64,000 nucleotides of DNA. It comes from Vicinamibacterales bacterium (GTDB lineage Bacteria > Acidobacteriota > Vicinamibacteria > Vicinamibacterales > JAKQTR01). Positions 26,050-34,971 of the stretch are shown here, piece by piece; the first letter of the stretch is position 1; every line of letters begins with the position of its first letter. The stretch is taken from positions 1 to 64,000 of the forward strand of contig JALOKU010000027.1 of assembly GCA_025456345.1 (NCBI GenBank), given 5' to 3'. Below the pieces are notes generated by a model that saw only the letters and a program-made list of their open reading frames with translations, was not told the origin of the DNA and ran no database searches. The position numbers were made by a program, and so were the translations under genes.

Positions 26050-27252
26050 ATGGCAGGCACATCCCGCACACAGGTGTCCATCGTCGCGCTGACGGCGGTG
26101 TTCGGCCTCGGCATCGCCTTTATCATCCTGGGTGCCGTCTCGGAGGAACTGAAGACGGCGCTCGGCGTTACGAACGCGGAGATCGGCAACCTGGTGCTGA
26201 CGCTGTTCCTGACGAGCGTCTTCGTCCAGCTGATCGTCGGGCCGATGGTCGACAAGTTCGGCTACAAGCCGGTGGCGATCGTCGGATTCCTGGTGGCAAG
26301 TTCGAGCATGTTCCTGCTCGGGACGGCCTCGAGCCTGGGGACGGCCACCGTGGCCTGCGTGCTGCTGGGCATCGGCGCGATGTGCCTCAACACCGTGGGG
26401 AACACGCTCATCCCGGTGGTGCTCTTCGGCGGAAAGGACCCGGCGCGGGCCAGCAATTTCGGGAACGCGTTCTTCGGGCTGGGCTATGTCATCACGCCGC
26501 TCCTGTTCTCGCTCCTCGGCAGCGCCGGGATGTCCTACAAGACCGGCGTCTTCATCCTCTGCGGCCTCCTGCTCCTGTTCCTGCTGGTGGCGTTGACCGC
26601 CAGTTTCCCGAGCGTCGCGACCGGCTACGAGTTCTCGATGGCGTTCAAGCTGCTCGGCACGCCGGCCGTGCTCATCGCCGCGGCGGCGCTCTTCTGCTAC
26701 ATCTCGCTCGAGGTGAGCATGGGGACGTGGAGCAAACCGTACATGACGGAACTGTTCGGCGGCGCCGCGAACCCGGGCGCCGTCGCGAGGGCCGGGCTCA
26801 TCCTCAGCCTGTTCGGCGCCGCCATGATGGTCGGACGCTTCGTGACGTCGGCCGTGAAGAACCTGACGGCCATCGGCGTCCGGCTCATCGCGGTGCTGGC
26901 GCTGGTGGCGATGGCCGCCATTCTCGTGATGATCATGACCACGTCGTCGGCGGTCGCCACCGCGGCGGTCGTGCTGGCGGGTTTCGTGTTCGCGCCGATC
27001 TTCCCGACGATCGTGGGCGTCACGTTCGCGAAGTTCGAGCCCAGGCTCTACGGCAGCATCTTCGGCATCATCTTCGCCATCGGGCTGCTCGGCGGCACCT
27101 TCGTGCCGCAGATCGTCGGCAACCTGAGTGTGGGGGCGACGATCCAGCAGAGCCTGCTCATCGTGGCCGCGATGGCCGCCGCGCTGTTCGTGATCGCGCT
27201 CTTCCTCGGCGTCGGCTCGAAGCCGGCGGGGACGGCCAGACAGGCGCGCTGA
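26050..27252 (+). CDS. MFS transporter, sugar permease-like
   Basis: This 400-residue permease has about 12 membrane spans. It shows the MFS loop 2-3 motif (GPMVDKFGYKPVAIVGF) and a central cytosolic loop near SFPSVATGYEFSM. Its general layout is that of the fucose/hexose (FucP-like) branch. ATG 26050 has AGGAGG eight bases upstream. It is followed after 14 bases by a Gfo/Idh/MocA oxidoreductase and diverges from the kinase-phosphatase/epimerase operon, so it likely imports the carbohydrate that these genes process. Confidence 0.9.
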   Translation: MAGTSRTQVSIVALTAVFGLGIAFIILGAVSEELKTALGVTNAEIGNLVLTLFLTSVFVQLIVGPMVDKFGYKPVAIVGFLVASSSMFLLGTASSLGTATVACVLLGIGAMCLNTVGNTLIPVVLFGGKDPARASNFGNAFFGLGYVITPLLFSLLGSAGMSYKTGVFILCGLLLLFLLVALTASFPSVATGYEFSMAFKLLGTPAVLIAAAALFCYISLEVSMGTWSKPYMTELFGGAANPGAVARAGLILSLFGAAMMVGRFVTSAVKNLTAIGVRLIAVLALVAMAAILVMIMTTSSAVATAAVVLAGFVFAPIFPTIVGVTFAKFEPRLYGSIFGIIFAIGLLGGTFVPQIVGNLSVGATIQQSLLIVAAMAAALFVIALFLGVGSKPAGTARQAR

Positions 27253-27266
27253 ACCGGAGGGCAGTC

Positions 27267-28562
27267 ATGCATACCCCAACCCTGAAGTACGGCTTCGTCG
27301 GCGCGGGCTTCATCGCCAGGTTCCAGCTCGCGGCCCTCGGGCAGGTGCGCGGGATCGACGTGGCCGGGGTGACGGCCGTGAAGGGCGCGCCCGAGTTCGC
27401 GCGGCTCGCGGCCGACTCGGGACTCGGCGACACGAGGGTCTTCGAGAGCGTCGAAGAGCTGACGAAGCACGTCGATTGCGTCGTCATCTGCGCCCCCAAC
27501 TACGCGCGCGTCGAGATTGTCGAAGCCATCGTCGGCGCCGTCAAGGCCGGCGCGCAGCTGAAGGGCGTGATTTGCGAGAAGCCGCTGGGCCGCAATGTGG
27601 CTGAGGCCCGGCGGCTGGTCGAGCTGGCCCGGTCAGCCGACCTGCGCACGGCGTACTTCGAGAACCAGATCTTCATGAAGCCGGTTCGCGCACAGCTCGC
27701 CCAGCTCGAACCGGTGCGGCGGCAGATGGGGCCGCTGGCGCTGGCCCGGTCCGCGGAGGAACACGGCGGGCCCCACGAGGGGTGGTTCTGGGATCCGACG
27801 CGGCAGGGTGGCGGCGTGCTGTGCGACATGGGGTGCCACAGCATCGCCGTGGGCTGGCACGTCCTGACACCGACCGGGAAGCCGCTCACGTTCCTCGAGC
27901 CGCAGGAGGTGACGGCGGATCTGGGGCTGCTCAAGTGGGGCCTGCCGGCCTGGCGAGAGAAGCTCTTGAAAGACCGCGGCGTCGACTACGCGAAGACGCC
28001 GGCCGAGGACTTCGCCACGGGCATGATCACGTTCCGGAACCCGGAGACCGGCCAACTCGTGAAGGCGCAGTTCACCAACTCGTGGATGTTCGAGAAGCAG
28101 GGGCTGCGGCTCCTGATGGACGGCATGGGGCCGGGATACGCATTCGAGATCAACACGCTGCTGTCGCCCCTCAACCTCTTCATCGGCGACGTCGCCGCGG
28201 ACGCCATCAAGGACGCCGAGACGGCCCTGGAGAAGTCCACGGCGTCGAGGGGACTGCTGGCGGTCCAGCACAACGAGGCCGATCTGTACGGGTACACCGA
28301 CGAGAATGCCGACGCGCTCGAGGCGTTCTCGAACGGGCGGGATGCGCTGCTGCCGTGGAGCTACGGGCTCGAGATTACGCGGCTCGTGATGGCCGCGTAC
28401 ATGTCCGCCGAGCGGAAGCGGGTGGTCGACCTGACCGACGCGGCGACGCTGCGTGAACTCGAGACGTACGTGCCCCTCATCCAGCAGGGCCGCGGCGCGG
28501 GGCAGCTCTACGGATCCGGCGGGATGGCCGCGGGGCGCTCGCGGCCGCCAGGAGGAGCGTGA
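27267..28562 (+). CDS. Gfo/Idh/MocA-family NAD(P)-dependent oxidoreductase
   Basis: The protein has 431 residues. The N-terminal Rossmann fold starts KYGFVGAGFIARFQLAAL, and the conserved catalytic motif appears as ICEKPLGRNVAEA (Lys in EKP). The C-terminal alpha/beta domain has GGPHEGWFWDPTRQGGGVLCDMGCHSIAVG with the usual Asp/His pair (D.G.H). Members oxidise or reduce sugars, inositols or their derivatives. No signal peptide is visible, so it is cytosolic. CGGAGG lies six bases before ATG 27267. The next gene's start overlaps this stop (ATGA). Confidence 0.92.
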   Translation: MHTPTLKYGFVGAGFIARFQLAALGQVRGIDVAGVTAVKGAPEFARLAADSGLGDTRVFESVEELTKHVDCVVICAPNYARVEIVEAIVGAVKAGAQLKGVICEKPLGRNVAEARRLVELARSADLRTAYFENQIFMKPVRAQLAQLEPVRRQMGPLALARSAEEHGGPHEGWFWDPTRQGGGVLCDMGCHSIAVGWHVLTPTGKPLTFLEPQEVTADLGLLKWGLPAWREKLLKDRGVDYAKTPAEDFATGMITFRNPETGQLVKAQFTNSWMFEKQGLRLLMDGMGPGYAFEINTLLSPLNLFIGDVAADAIKDAETALEKSTASRGLLAVQHNEADLYGYTDENADALEAFSNGRDALLPWSYGLEITRLVMAAYMSAERKRVVDLTDAATLRELETYVPLIQQGRGAGQLYGSGGMAAGRSRPPGGA

Positions 28563-29992
28563 TGAATCGACCTCGATCGACGTCCATCGCGGCGCTCGCC
28601 GCGGCCCTGCTGCTGGCCGTACCCTGCTCGCCAGCCGGCGTGGCCCGCGCGCAAGTGCCTGCGCTGGCGCCGGCGCCCGGCGCGGCGAAGACGGCACTTG
28701 ACCGTTACGTCGGCGCGCCTGATCCCAGCTACAAGTACGAACTGGCCGCCACCATTCCGGGCGAGGGGTACACGGCGTTTGTCCTCGACATGACGTCGCA
28801 GACCTGGCGCGCGCCGGGGGAGGTGGACCGCACCGCCTGGAAGCACTGGCTGACCGTCATCACGCCCGACAAGGTGCGGCACCAGAAGGCGTTCCTCTAC
28901 ATCACGGGCGGCAGCAACAACAATCCCGCGCCGAAGGCCGCCGACGAGAACCTGGCGCGCGTCGCCGTGCTCACCGGGTCGGTGGTGGCGGAACTGCGGA
29001 TGGTGCCGAACCAGCCGCTGACGTTCCTCGACGACACGCAGCCGCGCAGCGAGGACGGAATCGTCGCCTACACCTGGGACAAGTTCCTGCGCGGCGGCGA
29101 CGACCAGTGGCCGCTGCGGCTGCCGATGACCAAGGCCGCCGTGCGCGCGATGGATGCGGTCGTGTCCTATTGCGCGAGCCAGAAGGTGGCCGTGGACGGC
29201 TTCGTGGTGGCCGGTGCGTCGAAGCGCGGCTGGACGGCCTGGACGACGGCCGCGGTGGACAGGCGCGTCGTGGCGGTGGTGCCCCTCGTGATCGACCTGC
29301 TCAACATCGTCCCCTCGTTCAAGCACCATCTGGCCGTCTACGGCTACTACGCACCCGCGGTTGCCGACTACGAGGAGCTGGGGATCATGGCGTGGTCCGA
29401 TTCGCCGCGGTACCGCGCGTTGATGGCGATCGAGGAACCCTACGAATACCGCCAGCGCCTGACGATGCCGAAGTTCATGGTCAACGCGACCGGCGATCAG
29501 TTCTTCGTGCCCGATTCCTGGCGGTTCTATCTTGACCAGTTGTCGGGGGTGACGTCGCTGCGGTACGTGCCGAACGCCGACCATTCGCTGCGCGGGACCG
29601 ACGCGTGGCTCTCCGTGCTGGCGTGGTACCACGCCCTGTTGAACGGCGCGCCGTTGCCGCAGTTCACGTGGCAGATCGACAAGGACGGCGCGGTCCGGGT
29701 TCGCAGCAAGGACGCCCCGAGCGCGGTGACGCTCTGGCAGGCGACCAACCCCGGGGCGCGCGACTTCCGCCTCAGTTCCATCGGGGCGAAATGGAAGGGC
29801 AGCCCGCTGAAGGCGGGCAGCAGCGGCGAGTACGTCGCCCGTGTGCCGCGGCCGTTCCGCGGCTACACGGCCTACATGGTCGAGTTGACGTTCCCGAGCG
29901 GCGTGGCGATGGCGCCCTTCACGTTCACGACCGGCGTCAAGGTCGTCCCCGACATCGAGCCGTTCAAGGCGGCGCCGGCCGCGGTGAAGTGA
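28562..29992 (+). CDS. Exported PqaA-like (PhoPQ-activated pathogenicity-related) alpha/beta hydrolase
   Basis: The protein has 476 residues and a signal peptide ending near ARAQ. It matches the PhoPQ-activated pathogenicity-related family: TSQTWRAPGEVDRTAWKHWL, the nucleophile region VAGASKRGWTAWTTAAVDRRV, a conserved MPKFMVNATGDQFFVPDSW giving the acid, and VPNADHSLRGTD giving the His. The fold is that of an alpha/beta hydrolase with an added C-terminal beta domain. Its biochemical activity is unsettled in the family. GTG 28559 and ATG 28562 are adjacent; AGGAGGA precedes both. It overlaps the oxidoreductase stop and so is the third gene of the MFS operon. Confidence 0.9.
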   Translation: MNRPRSTSIAALAAALLLAVPCSPAGVARAQVPALAPAPGAAKTALDRYVGAPDPSYKYELAATIPGEGYTAFVLDMTSQTWRAPGEVDRTAWKHWLTVITPDKVRHQKAFLYITGGSNNNPAPKAADENLARVAVLTGSVVAELRMVPNQPLTFLDDTQPRSEDGIVAYTWDKFLRGGDDQWPLRLPMTKAAVRAMDAVVSYCASQKVAVDGFVVAGASKRGWTAWTTAAVDRRVVAVVPLVIDLLNIVPSFKHHLAVYGYYAPAVADYEELGIMAWSDSPRYRALMAIEEPYEYRQRLTMPKFMVNATGDQFFVPDSWRFYLDQLSGVTSLRYVPNADHSLRGTDAWLSVLAWYHALLNGAPLPQFTWQIDKDGAVRVRSKDAPSAVTLWQATNPGARDFRLSSIGAKWKGSPLKAGSSGEYVARVPRPFRGYTAYMVELTFPSGVAMAPFTFTTGVKVVPDIEPFKAAPAAVK

Positions 29993-30091
29993 CGCAACGC
30001 TTGACCGTCTGGCCGCTGCTGCTCGGTTTCTGAGACAGGCCGGCACCGATCTGGTACTTGTACTGGCCGGGCATCACCGGCGGGAGCACCC

Positions 30092-31528
30092 GTGATCAGC
30101 TTCGATGTCGTCGTCCTTGGCGGTGGTCCGGGAGGCGAACGCGCGGCCATCCAGGCCGCGCGCGCCGGCAAGCGCGTCGCGCTGGTCGAGCGCGAGAACG
30201 TCGTCGGCGGCATGCGGGTCAACTGGGGGACGATTCCCAGCAAGACGCTGCGCGAGAGCGCGCTGTTTGTCCACGGCCTGCGGCACAACAAGCTGGACGC
30301 GATCAAGGTCGCGATCGCCGAGACCATCACCATCCCCGAACTGATGTACCGCGAGCAGCGCGTCGTCCAGCGGGAGCTGGAGCTCATCAACCGCTCGCTG
30401 ACCCGCTATGCGATCGAGGTCTACCGCGGCGAGGGGCGGTTCCTCGACGCCCACACGATCGCGGTCCACGGCGTGGACGGGCAGGTCCGGCTGCGCCTGT
30501 CGGGCGGGGTGATCGTGATCGCGACCGGCTCGGCGCCCAACAGGCCCGCCGACGTCGACTTCGACGACGACACGGTGTTCGACAGCACCACGGTGCTGCG
30601 CCTCCCGCGGATGCCGCGGTCGATGATCGTGCTCGGGGCGGGGGTCATCGGCGTCGAGTACGCGTCGATCTTCGCGGCGCTCGGGCTCTCGGTGACGCTG
30701 GTCGACACCCGCGCGGACCTGCTGCCGTTCGTCGATCGCGAGATCGCCGGCCTGCTGCGCCAGGAACTCGGCCGGCTCGGCGTCGTCTTCGTCTCGAACG
30801 ACCACTACGCCGGCGTCGAGCGCGTCGGCGGCGCGCCCCCGACGGTCCGCGTCACGACCCGCAGCGGGAACGTGCTCGAAGCCGACGTGCTCCTCTACTG
30901 CGTCGGCCGCGACGGCAACTCGCGCGGCCTGGGCCTCGAGGCGATCGGGATCACGCCCGATGCGCGCGGGCTGCTCTCGGTCAACGAGCGGTTCCAGACC
31001 GTGCACCCGCACATTTACGCCGTCGGCGACGTGATCGGATACCCGGCGCTGGCGAGCACGTCGATGGAGCAGGGGCGTCAGGCGATCCGGAACGCGTACG
31101 GCATTCCGGGGCCGAAGCTGCGGACGGATCGTCTGCCGTTCGCGATCTACGCGATTCCCGAAGTGAGCTACGTCGGCGACACCGAGGAAACGCTGAAGAA
31201 GCAGGAGATTCCGTTCGTCGCCGGGCGCGGGCACTACGAGATGAACCCGAAGGGCCAGATCGTCGGGGCGCCAGGGGGGCTCGTGAAGCTCCTCTTCGAG
31301 CGCGGCTCACTCAGGCTGCTCGGCGTCCACATCATCGGGCACACGGCGAGCGAGCTGATCCACACCGGGCAGGCGTTTCTCGATGCGGGCGCCGACGCGG
31401 CCCATATTGCCGAGACCCTCTACAACTACCCGACGTTCTCCGACATGTACCGCCACGCGGCGCTGGTGGCGCTCCGCGCGCATGAGCCGCGCGAGCCCGG
31501 TGAACGCACCGAGAGCGAGCCGGCGTAA
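30092..31528 (+). CDS. sthA: Soluble (Si-specific) NAD(P) transhydrogenase
   Basis: This 478-residue cytosolic flavoprotein belongs to the pyridine nucleotide disulfide reductase superfamily. It has an N-terminal FAD motif (VVLGGGPGGERAAIQAARAG), an NAD(P) motif (MIVLGAGVIGVEYASIFAALG), the second FAD motif (IYAVGDVIGYP) and a C-terminal dimer domain. The usual redox CxxxxC is replaced by MRVNWGTIPSK, exactly the change that distinguishes SthA from lipoamide and glutathione reductases. The enzyme moves hydride between NADPH and NAD+, useful when sugar oxidation overproduces NADPH. GTG 30092 follows GGGAG. A 99-base gap separates it from the MFS operon. Confidence 0.93.
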   Translation: MISFDVVVLGGGPGGERAAIQAARAGKRVALVERENVVGGMRVNWGTIPSKTLRESALFVHGLRHNKLDAIKVAIAETITIPELMYREQRVVQRELELINRSLTRYAIEVYRGEGRFLDAHTIAVHGVDGQVRLRLSGGVIVIATGSAPNRPADVDFDDDTVFDSTTVLRLPRMPRSMIVLGAGVIGVEYASIFAALGLSVTLVDTRADLLPFVDREIAGLLRQELGRLGVVFVSNDHYAGVERVGGAPPTVRVTTRSGNVLEADVLLYCVGRDGNSRGLGLEAIGITPDARGLLSVNERFQTVHPHIYAVGDVIGYPALASTSMEQGRQAIRNAYGIPGPKLRTDRLPFAIYAIPEVSYVGDTEETLKKQEIPFVAGRGHYEMNPKGQIVGAPGGLVKLLFERGSLRLLGVHIIGHTASELIHTGQAFLDAGADAAHIAETLYNYPTFSDMYRHAALVALRAHEPREPGERTESEPA

Positions 31529-31563
31529 CCCGAGGCGCCTGCCCGAGACGACGGAGCCAGAGG

Positions 31564-32832
31564 ATGATGCTCATGTCCATGAAGTGCGAGCTTCCGTCCC
31601 TGCTGTGGATGGTGGCCTGCCTCGGCCCCTGTCTGGCGGCCGCCGCCGCGTGCGGTCCCGCCGCGGCAGCGGGGCCTCCCGGGCGGTCGTTCGCGGACGA
31701 TGTCGCGTTTCTGAGGGCGCACACGAAGATTCTGGTGCTGGCCGACGAGCGCGACGAGGCCCAGGTGGCCGTCGCCCCGGACTGGCAGGGCCGCGTCATG
31801 ACCAGCACGGCTGCGGGCGGCTCCGGATCGAGCTACGGCTGGATCAACCGCGCCGTCATCGCGGCCGGCGGTGTCGATCCGCACATCAACGTCTTCGGCG
31901 GGGAGGACCGCTTCTGGCTGGGCCCGGAAGGGGGGCAGTTCTCCATCTTCTTCGCCAGGGGCGCGCCGTTCGATCTGGAGCACTGGTACACGCCGAAGCC
32001 CATCGACACCGAGCCGTTCGAGGTCGTGCGGTCCACACGAGACACCGCGCAGTTCCGCCACACCTTCGCCCTCAGCAACTACTCCGGCGCCGCCTTCAAC
32101 GTCCGCGTGGACCGCAGCGTGCGTCTGCTCGCTGCCGCTCAGGCCTGGAAGGCGCTCGGCGTGCCGGCCGCGCCAGGCGTCTCGATGGTCGCCTTCGAGT
32201 CGGTCAACGCGATCACGAACGCGGGCCGCACGCCCTGGACGGCCGGCACGGGGCTCCTGTCGATCTGGATCCTTGGCATGTTCAATCCGTCGCCGGCCAC
32301 GACGATCGTGGTGCCCATCGCGCCAGGACCGGAATCGAGCCTCGGCACGGCCGTCAACGCCGACTACTTCGGCGCCGTCCCGCCGGATCGGCTCGTCGTG
32401 AAAGACGGCGCCGTCTTCTTCAGCGGCGACGGCCAGTACCGCAGCAAGATCGGCATCGGTCCGCGGCGGGTGCGCCCGATCCTGGGCAGCTACGATGCGG
32501 CGACCCAGGTGCTGACCCTGGTGCAGTTCACCCTGCCGCCCGCGCCGCACGGATACGTGAATTCGAAGTGGGAGATTCAGCAGCAGCCGTATTCCGGCGA
32601 CGTGGCGAACAGTTACAACGACGGACCGCCCGCGCCGGGGGCCAAGCCGCTCGGGCCGTTCTACGAGCTTGAGTCGTCGTCGCCGGCCGCAGCCCTGGCA
32701 CCAGGCGCGTCGCTCGAGCACGTGCACCGGACGCTGCACCTGACCGGCACGCGGGCGGCCCTCGACGCCATTGCCCGGGCTACGCTGGGCGCCGGCCTCG
32801 ATGAGATCGAGCGCGCGCTGCCGAAGAAGTAG
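31564..32832 (+). CDS. Exported DUF6786-like protein
   Basis: This 422-residue protein has an N-terminal signal peptide containing an AAAC that could act as a lipobox. The body carries the distinctive motif ...VAPDWQGRVMTSTAAGGSGSSYGWINR..., then PHINVFGGEDRFWLGPEGGQFSIFF, which I associate with the DUF6786 family of beta-rich, carbohydrate-linked exported proteins. The length is normal and no catalytic residues are known. It starts 35 bases after sthA. Assignment to DUF6786 is from memory of the motif, and the function is unknown. Confidence 0.75.
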   Translation: MMLMSMKCELPSLLWMVACLGPCLAAAAACGPAAAAGPPGRSFADDVAFLRAHTKILVLADERDEAQVAVAPDWQGRVMTSTAAGGSGSSYGWINRAVIAAGGVDPHINVFGGEDRFWLGPEGGQFSIFFARGAPFDLEHWYTPKPIDTEPFEVVRSTRDTAQFRHTFALSNYSGAAFNVRVDRSVRLLAAAQAWKALGVPAAPGVSMVAFESVNAITNAGRTPWTAGTGLLSIWILGMFNPSPATTIVVPIAPGPESSLGTAVNADYFGAVPPDRLVVKDGAVFFSGDGQYRSKIGIGPRRVRPILGSYDAATQVLTLVQFTLPPAPHGYVNSKWEIQQQPYSGDVANSYNDGPPAPGAKPLGPFYELESSSPAAALAPGASLEHVHRTLHLTGTRAALDAIARATLGAGLDEIERALPKK

Positions 32833-32889
32833 AGATGTCCTCCGCGCGCCGCCCGTCAGGCTGTCACGCCGCGGAGCGCGCGAAGGCCG

Positions 32890-33237
32890 TCAGCGCACCA
32901 GACACGGGCGCGTGCTGTCGAACGTCCAGCCCGGCACGAGAAACTGCATCGAGACGGCATCGTTGCGCGCACCGAGGCCGTGCTGCTCGACGAGCGCGTG
33001 CGCCTTCGCGATCGCCTCCATGCCGGGTTCAGTGCCGAGGCCGGGCCGATCGGGCACGGTGAGGCGGCGGTCCACAATCCGGAGCGGCTCCCTCGTCAGC
33101 CGCTGTCCCTCCTGCCAGATTCAGTGCGTATCGATGGCGGTGATTCGCCCGGGGGCCGCCGCGGCGGCGTGGTTCACCGTCGTTGCCTCGAACAGGAGCC
33201 AGCCAACCAGGTAACGGGCGGGCAGAGAGGCGCTCAT
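32890..33237 (-). pseudogene. gudD: Glucarate dehydratase remnant with in-frame TGA
   Basis: The frame from ~33183 to 32890 encodes the C-terminal ~95 residues of a glucarate dehydratase-type enolase. The pieces are HAAAAAPGRITAIDTH, then a TGA (33123-33121) where the family has Trp, then IWQEGQRLTREPLRI, VPDRPGLGTEPG, KAHALVEQHGLGARNDA and MQFLVPGWTFDSTRPCLVR. The rest of the enzyme (~350 residues with its metal site) is absent. An ATG at 33237 overlaps the stop of the upstream gene (ATGA) in the same frame, which suggests the original start survived and an internal deletion plus a nonsense mutation killed the gene. It is the last member of the MFS-DapA-Tat protein operon. Confidence 0.88.
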
Positions 33238-34970
33238 CCGATTGCCAGTCTCAGGTGAAACGGCGTGAAGCCGGTGAGGTACACGGACTGGCCGTCCCAC
33301 TTGGGCAACGCGCCTCGCAGCTGGGTCCACGAATGTTCGGCGCGGCCGGCACCGAAGGTGATGGTGTCGCTGCCGGACGTGTAGCGCCCGGTGCCCTCCC
33401 TGAGCAGGTAGGCGTCCTTCAGGCCCGGCACGGCCTCGACCCCGTGAAGCTGACCGCCGTGGCGGAACGCGAGCTCGACCGCGACCGGGACCCCGTCGGT
33501 GCCGCCGGCGGCCAGGTCGAGTTCGAACGCGCCGTCGGCTTCCGTGATCTCGACGACGGATTCGAGTGTCTGGACGTTGCTGCGGGCGCGCACGGCACGG
33601 CTGTCGGCGGCAAGCGTGCCGTTGGGCGTCAGGCGCACGGCCACGCCGCCAGCGATCTGGTCGGGCGAGAACGGCTGGAAGTAGGGGCCGTCCAGCACTT
33701 GGCGCAGGATGAACCGTCCGCCGCGCACCTCCAGCCTGTCTCCGACAAACTGCCCTTTGCCGAAAAAGGCGCTGGCGAGACGCACCGCCTCGAGCGCGGC
33801 GTTGCCCTTGCGGAGCGAGAACACCGACGAGTTGTCGGCCAGGATCGTGGCACTGACGCGCCCGCGGCGGACCCGGGCGAGGCCGGAGTAGCTGAACACC
33901 CTGACGTAGTCGGCCGGCAGCGGCGCGGCCGCGGGCAGGGGCTGCTGCAGGCCGGGCTCCTCGAGAAACGCCGGCAGCTCGCCGGTGAGGTGCGGCCGCT
34001 CGGCCTGCTCGATCTGACGGGCCATCGCGGCGAACCGCCCGTTGCCGTCCAGCAACGCCAGCGATCGGTACGAGTAGTAGTACCGCGCCAGGCCGCCTCG
34101 CTGGTACTTGTCCTGACGCCTGGACGCCTCGGTCACGACTTCGCCGTCGGGATGGACATAGAAGACCGTCATCTCGAGGTTGCGGCGGACAGGCTCCCGT
34201 AGCGCCGGGCGATCAAGCAGGCGCGCCACCGTCAGCAACGCCCGGTCCACGACGGGCGAGTAGACCGCGGTGCTCCGTTCCGTGAACTGGCCGTCGGGAT
34301 CGATGTCGATGGCCTCCGCCAGCCACTGATCGATGCGAGCGACGTAGTCCGGATCGGGCGACAGCACATTGAGCCGGGCGAGCGCCGCCGAGACCACCCA
34401 GCGGTGGTTGGGCGTGTGCACGCCGCCGGACACCAGCGCGGCGCCGGCGCGGACGGCGAAACGGCGAAGGTCCGCCACCACAGCGGCGAGCGGCGGCCAG
34501 GCCTCGCGCTGCATCACCGTGCAGGCTGGGCAGAGCGCCTCGAGCACGAACGCCGTATCGGGCGGCGAATGGAAGTTCGTCGTGTGGAGATCGATGGTGC
34601 CGTCGTCGTGCTGGACCTCGAGCAGGAAGCGGGCGGCGAGCTGCAGCGGTTCGACCAGTTCGGTGGAACGGAAGAAGCGGGCGCCCGGCGCGCACGAGGC
34701 GCAGGCGAGCGCGGAGACGAAGCCGGCGGCCTCGCCTGCCGCGAAGATCCCGTGTTCATTCGGCAGGCCCCCCACCCGGCGATGGGACGCCCGGCGTTCC
34801 TGCCGCGGCAGCAGGCGTGCGACATGCGCGTCGTTCGCGCGGACCAACTCGAGGACGAGCGGGTCGGGATCGGCGGCGGCGGCGGTGTCGTGGGCGCGGA
34901 CACTCGCGGCCGGGTGCGCACCGAGGACGGCCATTCCCGCGGTGGTCTTCAGGAATTCCCGGCGCCTCAT
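33234..34970 (-). CDS. Tat-exported (alpha/alpha)-toroid plus beta-domain protein, possibly lyase-like
   Basis: The protein has 578 residues. ATG 34970 gives a clean Tat signal, MRRREFLKTTAGMAVLGAHP, and lies one base after the DapA stop with AGGAG upstream. Residues ~50-350 are helical with an alpha/alpha-toroid feel, including the conserved-looking GGVHTPNHRWVVSAALARLN and YSPVVDRALLTVARLL. Residues ~360-578 are beta-rich. This two-part plan resembles heparinase II/III and alginate-lyase families, but no lyase motif can be confirmed. Association with a sugar-acid operon makes polyuronide degradation a reasonable guess. A decayed gudD gene overlaps its stop. Confidence 0.75.
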   Translation of the reverse strand: MRRREFLKTTAGMAVLGAHPAASVRAHDTAAAADPDPLVLELVRANDAHVARLLPRQERRASHRRVGGLPNEHGIFAAGEAAGFVSALACASCAPGARFFRSTELVEPLQLAARFLLEVQHDDGTIDLHTTNFHSPPDTAFVLEALCPACTVMQREAWPPLAAVVADLRRFAVRAGAALVSGGVHTPNHRWVVSAALARLNVLSPDPDYVARIDQWLAEAIDIDPDGQFTERSTAVYSPVVDRALLTVARLLDRPALREPVRRNLEMTVFYVHPDGEVVTEASRRQDKYQRGGLARYYYSYRSLALLDGNGRFAAMARQIEQAERPHLTGELPAFLEEPGLQQPLPAAAPLPADYVRVFSYSGLARVRRGRVSATILADNSSVFSLRKGNAALEAVRLASAFFGKGQFVGDRLEVRGGRFILRQVLDGPYFQPFSPDQIAGGVAVRLTPNGTLAADSRAVRARSNVQTLESVVEITEADGAFELDLAAGGTDGVPVAVELAFRHGGQLHGVEAVPGLKDAYLLREGTGRYTSGSDTITFGAGRAEHSWTQLRGALPKWDGQSVYLTGFTPFHLRLAIG

Positions 34971-34971
34971 C

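Noticed and set aside
25842-26255. Upstream extension of the kinase-phosphatase frame into the MFS gene
   Set aside because: The extra 138 residues overlap the divergent MFS gene and its control region; ATG 25841 has its own GAGAGGG.
33121-33123. TGA in gudD as recoded Trp or selenocysteine
   Set aside because: The rest of the window uses TGA as a normal stop many times, there is no SECIS-like element that I can see, and most of the gene is missing anyway.
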